22,740 bases of DNA from AWTP1-13 sp039808585 (GTDB lineage Bacteria > Pseudomonadota > Alphaproteobacteria > Rhizobiales > Hyphomicrobiaceae), in the NCBI GenBank assembly GCA_039808585.1, contig JBDHTJ010000077.1:1-22740 (forward strand), read 5' to 3'. Shown one piece after another: positions 20,908-22,740 of this stretch (its first letter is position 1; each line of letters opens with the position of its first letter). The position numbers and the translations under genes are program-made. The notes beneath the pieces are model-generated. The model saw nothing but the letters and a program-made list of their open reading frames with translations, was not told the origin of the DNA and made no database searches.

Positions 20908-21879
20908 ATGACACGCATTACCCGGCGCGCGGCAACCGCGCTCATCGGCGCGGCGGCCTTTGCGCGCCCCGCACGCGCGGCTGCCACCGACGTCAGCTTC
21001 ATTACCGATTTTGGTTTCAACGGCCGTCACGCCTATTTCTACGTGGCCTTGGAGAAGGGCTACTACGCCGCCGAGGGTCTCAACGTCACCATTCAGCGCG
21101 GACAAGGTTCGGCCGACGCCATCAAGAAAGTCGCCGCAGGGGCTGCCACCATCGGCTTTGCCGATGCAGGTTCGCTGGTGCTCGCCCGGGGCAATGACGG
21201 GATTCCAGTGAAGCTCGGCGCGGTCATCTATGCCACGCCGCCGCATGCCATCTTTGCGCTAGAAGGCAGCGGCATCAAGACACCGAAGGACCTGGAGGGC
21301 CGCTCCATCGCCGACACCGCCTTCAGTGCCATGCCGGTCATCTTCGGGGCCTACGCGAAGGCAGCCGGCATCGACAAGTCGAAGGTGACGTGGACTGCGG
21401 CTGAGGGCGCTGCGCTTCCCTCGCTGTTGTCCACGGGCCGCGTCGATGCCATCGGGCAATTCACCGTGGGCGAGCCGCTACTCGCTGCCGCGGCGGCGTC
21501 CAAGAAGCTCGTCCGCCTCGCCTACAAGGACGCCGGCCTCGACTATTATGGTAACGGCATCGTCGCCACCGAGAAGACGCTTACGGAGAATCCGGATGTC
21601 GCCAAGCGTTTCATCGCCGCCACGTTGAAGGGCATGGCCGATGCCTTCGCAGACCCCGCTGCTGCGGGTGCCATCATGAACAAGCACCACAAGCAGGTGA
21701 CTGCGGAGATCGCGCGTGACGAGACGGCGCTGGTGAAGGAACTCGCCATACTGCCCGGCGCCAAACCAGGCGCCATTGATCCTGCCCGCGTCAAAAGCAC
21801 GGTCGAAATCATGGCGTCCGCCTATCAGCTCAAGACGCCCGTAAAGCCGGAGGACTTGTTCGTGCCGGGCCTCGTTTGA
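20908..21879 (+). CDS. ABC transporter substrate-binding protein, NMT1/THI5-like (nitrate/sulfonate/pyrimidine type)
   Basis: A 323-residue type II periplasmic binding protein. The signal peptide has R-R at residues 6-7 and an alanine-rich core ending A-R-A before A-A-T-D; Tat export is possible. The mature part shows the NMT1/SsuA pattern: F-N-G-R-H-A-Y-F-Y-V-A-L-E-K-G-Y-Y-A-A-E-G-L near the start, G-S-A-D-A-I-K-K-V-A-A-G (family: G-x-x-x-x-x-x-l-x-x-G), and K-T-P-K-D-L-E-G-R-S-I-A-D. Relatives bind nitrate, sulfonates, taurine, pyrimidine thiamine precursors or aromatic acids. ATG 20908 is seven bases after GGGAGGA; an upstream in-frame ATG at 20866 lacks a ribosome site and would spoil the signal peptide. 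It is divergent from the NicC-like gene, which suggests that it imports that enzyme's substrate. Confidence 0.88.
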   Translation: MTRITRRAATALIGAAAFARPARAAATDVSFITDFGFNGRHAYFYVALEKGYYAAEGLNVTIQRGQGSADAIKKVAAGAATIGFADAGSLVLARGNDGIPVKLGAVIYATPPHAIFALEGSGIKTPKDLEGRSIADTAFSAMPVIFGAYAKAAGIDKSKVTWTAAEGAALPSLLSTGRVDAIGQFTVGEPLLAAAAASKKLVRLAYKDAGLDYYGNGIVATEKTLTENPDVAKRFIAATLKGMADAFADPAAAGAIMNKHHKQVTAEIARDETALVKELAILPGAKPGAIDPARVKSTVEIMASAYQLKTPVKPEDLFVPGLV

Positions 21880-22646
21880 TGTCGCAGGGCATGCGCCTTG
21901 CGGGCGTGTCCAAGACATTCGGCTCCGGCCCGGAGGCTGTGAAGGCGCTGGGGCCCGTTGATCTCGTCATCGAGCCGGGCTCGTTCATCGCGGTTGTCGG
22001 CCCCTCCGGCTGCGGCAAGTCCACGCTCTTGCGGCTGCTTGCCGGGCTCGACATCCAGAGCGAGGGGCAAATCAGCCGCAACAATGTGCCCCTGGACGGC
22101 CCTTCGCGGGATGTCGGCGTGGTGTTCCAGGATCACGTGCTGTTTCCGTGGGCCAGCGTCCTCGACAATGTGCTGCTGCCCGCCGAGGTGTTCGGCCTGC
22201 CGCGGAAGGAAGCGCGCGCGCGGGCCCTGCATCTCCTCGAACTCACGGGCCTCACCGACTTCGCCGACAAGCGCCCCCAGCAGCTTTCCGGTGGCATGAA
22301 GCAACGCGCGGCCTTCTGCCGTGCCTTGCTTGCCGACCCGCAGGTTCTGCTTCTCGACGAGCCGTTCGGTGCACTCGACGCGCTCACGCGTGAGGAGCTT
22401 TCGCTGGAGCTTTCGCGCAATTGGGGCGAGCTCGGACGCACCGCGCTTCTCATCACCCACGACATCGAGGAGGCTGTGCTGCTCGCCGACCGGGTGCTCG
22501 TCATGTCACCGCGTCCAGGTCGTATCCGTGCCGACATCACAGTCGACCTGCCACGTCCGCGTACCATCGATACGCCGCGTCATCCCCGGTTCGTCGAGAT
22601 CAAGCAGCAAATCCGTGAGCTGATATTCAAGCCGGAGGGGCATTAG
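21879..22646 (+). CDS. ABC transporter ATPase, SsuB/TauB/NrtD type
   Basis: A 255-residue ATPase with all motifs intact: Walker A G-P-S-G-C-G-K-S (41-48), Q-loop V-F-Q-D-H-V-L-F-P-W, signature L-S-G-G-M-K-Q-R, Walker B V-L-L-L-D-E-P-F-G-A-L-D and H-loop I-T-H-D-I-E-E-A. The F-P-W after the Q-loop and the L-S-G-G-M-x-Q-R signature are typical of the nitrate/sulfonate/taurine ATPase group. The ATG at 21879 shares its A with the binding-protein stop (TGATG), showing coupling; a TTG one codon earlier is less likely. It powers the importer whose permease begins four bases after this gene. Confidence 0.94.
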   Translation: MSQGMRLAGVSKTFGSGPEAVKALGPVDLVIEPGSFIAVVGPSGCGKSTLLRLLAGLDIQSEGQISRNNVPLDGPSRDVGVVFQDHVLFPWASVLDNVLLPAEVFGLPRKEARARALHLLELTGLTDFADKRPQQLSGGMKQRAAFCRALLADPQVLLLDEPFGALDALTREELSLELSRNWGELGRTALLITHDIEEAVLLADRVLVMSPRPGRIRADITVDLPRPRTIDTPRHPRFVEIKQQIRELIFKPEGH

Positions 22647-22650
22647 CGCC

Positions 22651-22740
22651 ATGGCCGAACCTGGCGCCAGATCCTGGCTGAGCGCGGCGGTCACGCCCGT
22701 CGTCTATGTGGTCCTCGTGCTGCTCTGGGAGCTTGCAACC
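22651..22740 (+). CDS. ABC transporter permease, SsuC/TauC type, 3' truncated by window
   Basis: Only the first 30 codons are in view: a short N-terminal stretch then a hydrophobic segment (V-Y-V-V-L-V-L-L-W-E-L-A-T). The L-L-W-E-L at this place is typical of the first membrane helix of permeases of the nitrate/sulfonate/taurine group. The ATG lies four bases after the ATPase stop in an importer operon that otherwise lacks its permease, which is the main reason for the call. Confidence 0.75.
   Translation, partial: MAEPGARSWLSAAVTPVVYVVLVLLWELAT

Overview
The window is high-GC bacterial chromosome, probably from an alphaproteobacterium. That placement rests on the DUF4189 protein, the style of the phage spanin genes, the branched-chain-type transporter beside a three-subunit molybdenum hydroxylase, and GTG/TTG starts with strong Shine-Dalgarno sites. 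It is an inference from gene content; no rRNA or taxonomic marker is present.

Left part (1-5136): the late end of a prophage or prophage remnant, all on the plus strand. It holds the 3' end of a thermonuclease-like gene, a 1075-residue tail fibre ending in an apparent SGNH esterase, and a compact overlapping lysis cassette. The cassette consists of a CHAP/TIGR02594-type endolysin with a C-terminal membrane segment, an inner-membrane spanin with an outer-membrane spanin gene nested in another frame, and two small membrane proteins. The block stops at the 3' end of a minus-strand tRNA-Lys(UUU) gene, the classical position for a phage attachment site. A set of alternating TCGGACA repeats lies in between.

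Middle (5212-7201): host sequence resumes with a secreted DUF4189 protein (+) and a convergent FAD monooxygenase (-) that resembles 2,6-dihydroxypyridine 3-monooxygenases.

Right part (7202-22740): a catabolic region. A long plus-strand operon (7571-17152) encodes a complete branched-chain-type ABC importer (binding protein, two permeases, two ATPases), then the FAD, [2Fe-2S] and molybdopterin subunits of a xanthine-dehydrogenase-family hydroxylase, then a luciferase-like flavin monooxygenase. Convergent to it is a beta-hydroxyacid dehydrogenase. Next come a small DUF3892 gene and a minus-strand pair: a NicC-like FAD hydroxylase followed by a PuuE-type (allantoinase/polysaccharide deacetylase) hydrolase. 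Divergent from that pair is a second importer of the nitrate/sulfonate/thiamine-precursor type (binding protein, ATPase, and the first 30 codons of a permease that runs off the window).

Read together, the right part imports a small molecule by two systems, hydroxylates it with a Mo enzyme and up to three flavin monooxygenases, and hydrolyses a C-N bond. An N-heterocycle (pyridine carboxylate-, purine- or pyrimidine-like) is the best guess. The substrate is not identified: the NicC-like enzyme keeps three of the five NicC active-site residues I could compare and changes two histidines, and the Mo subunit has an active-site loop I do not recognise from a characterised enzyme. No transcription regulator is encoded in the window, but a strong 19-bp palindrome (18149-18167) and a divergent promoter pair (20724-20880) are good candidates for control sites.
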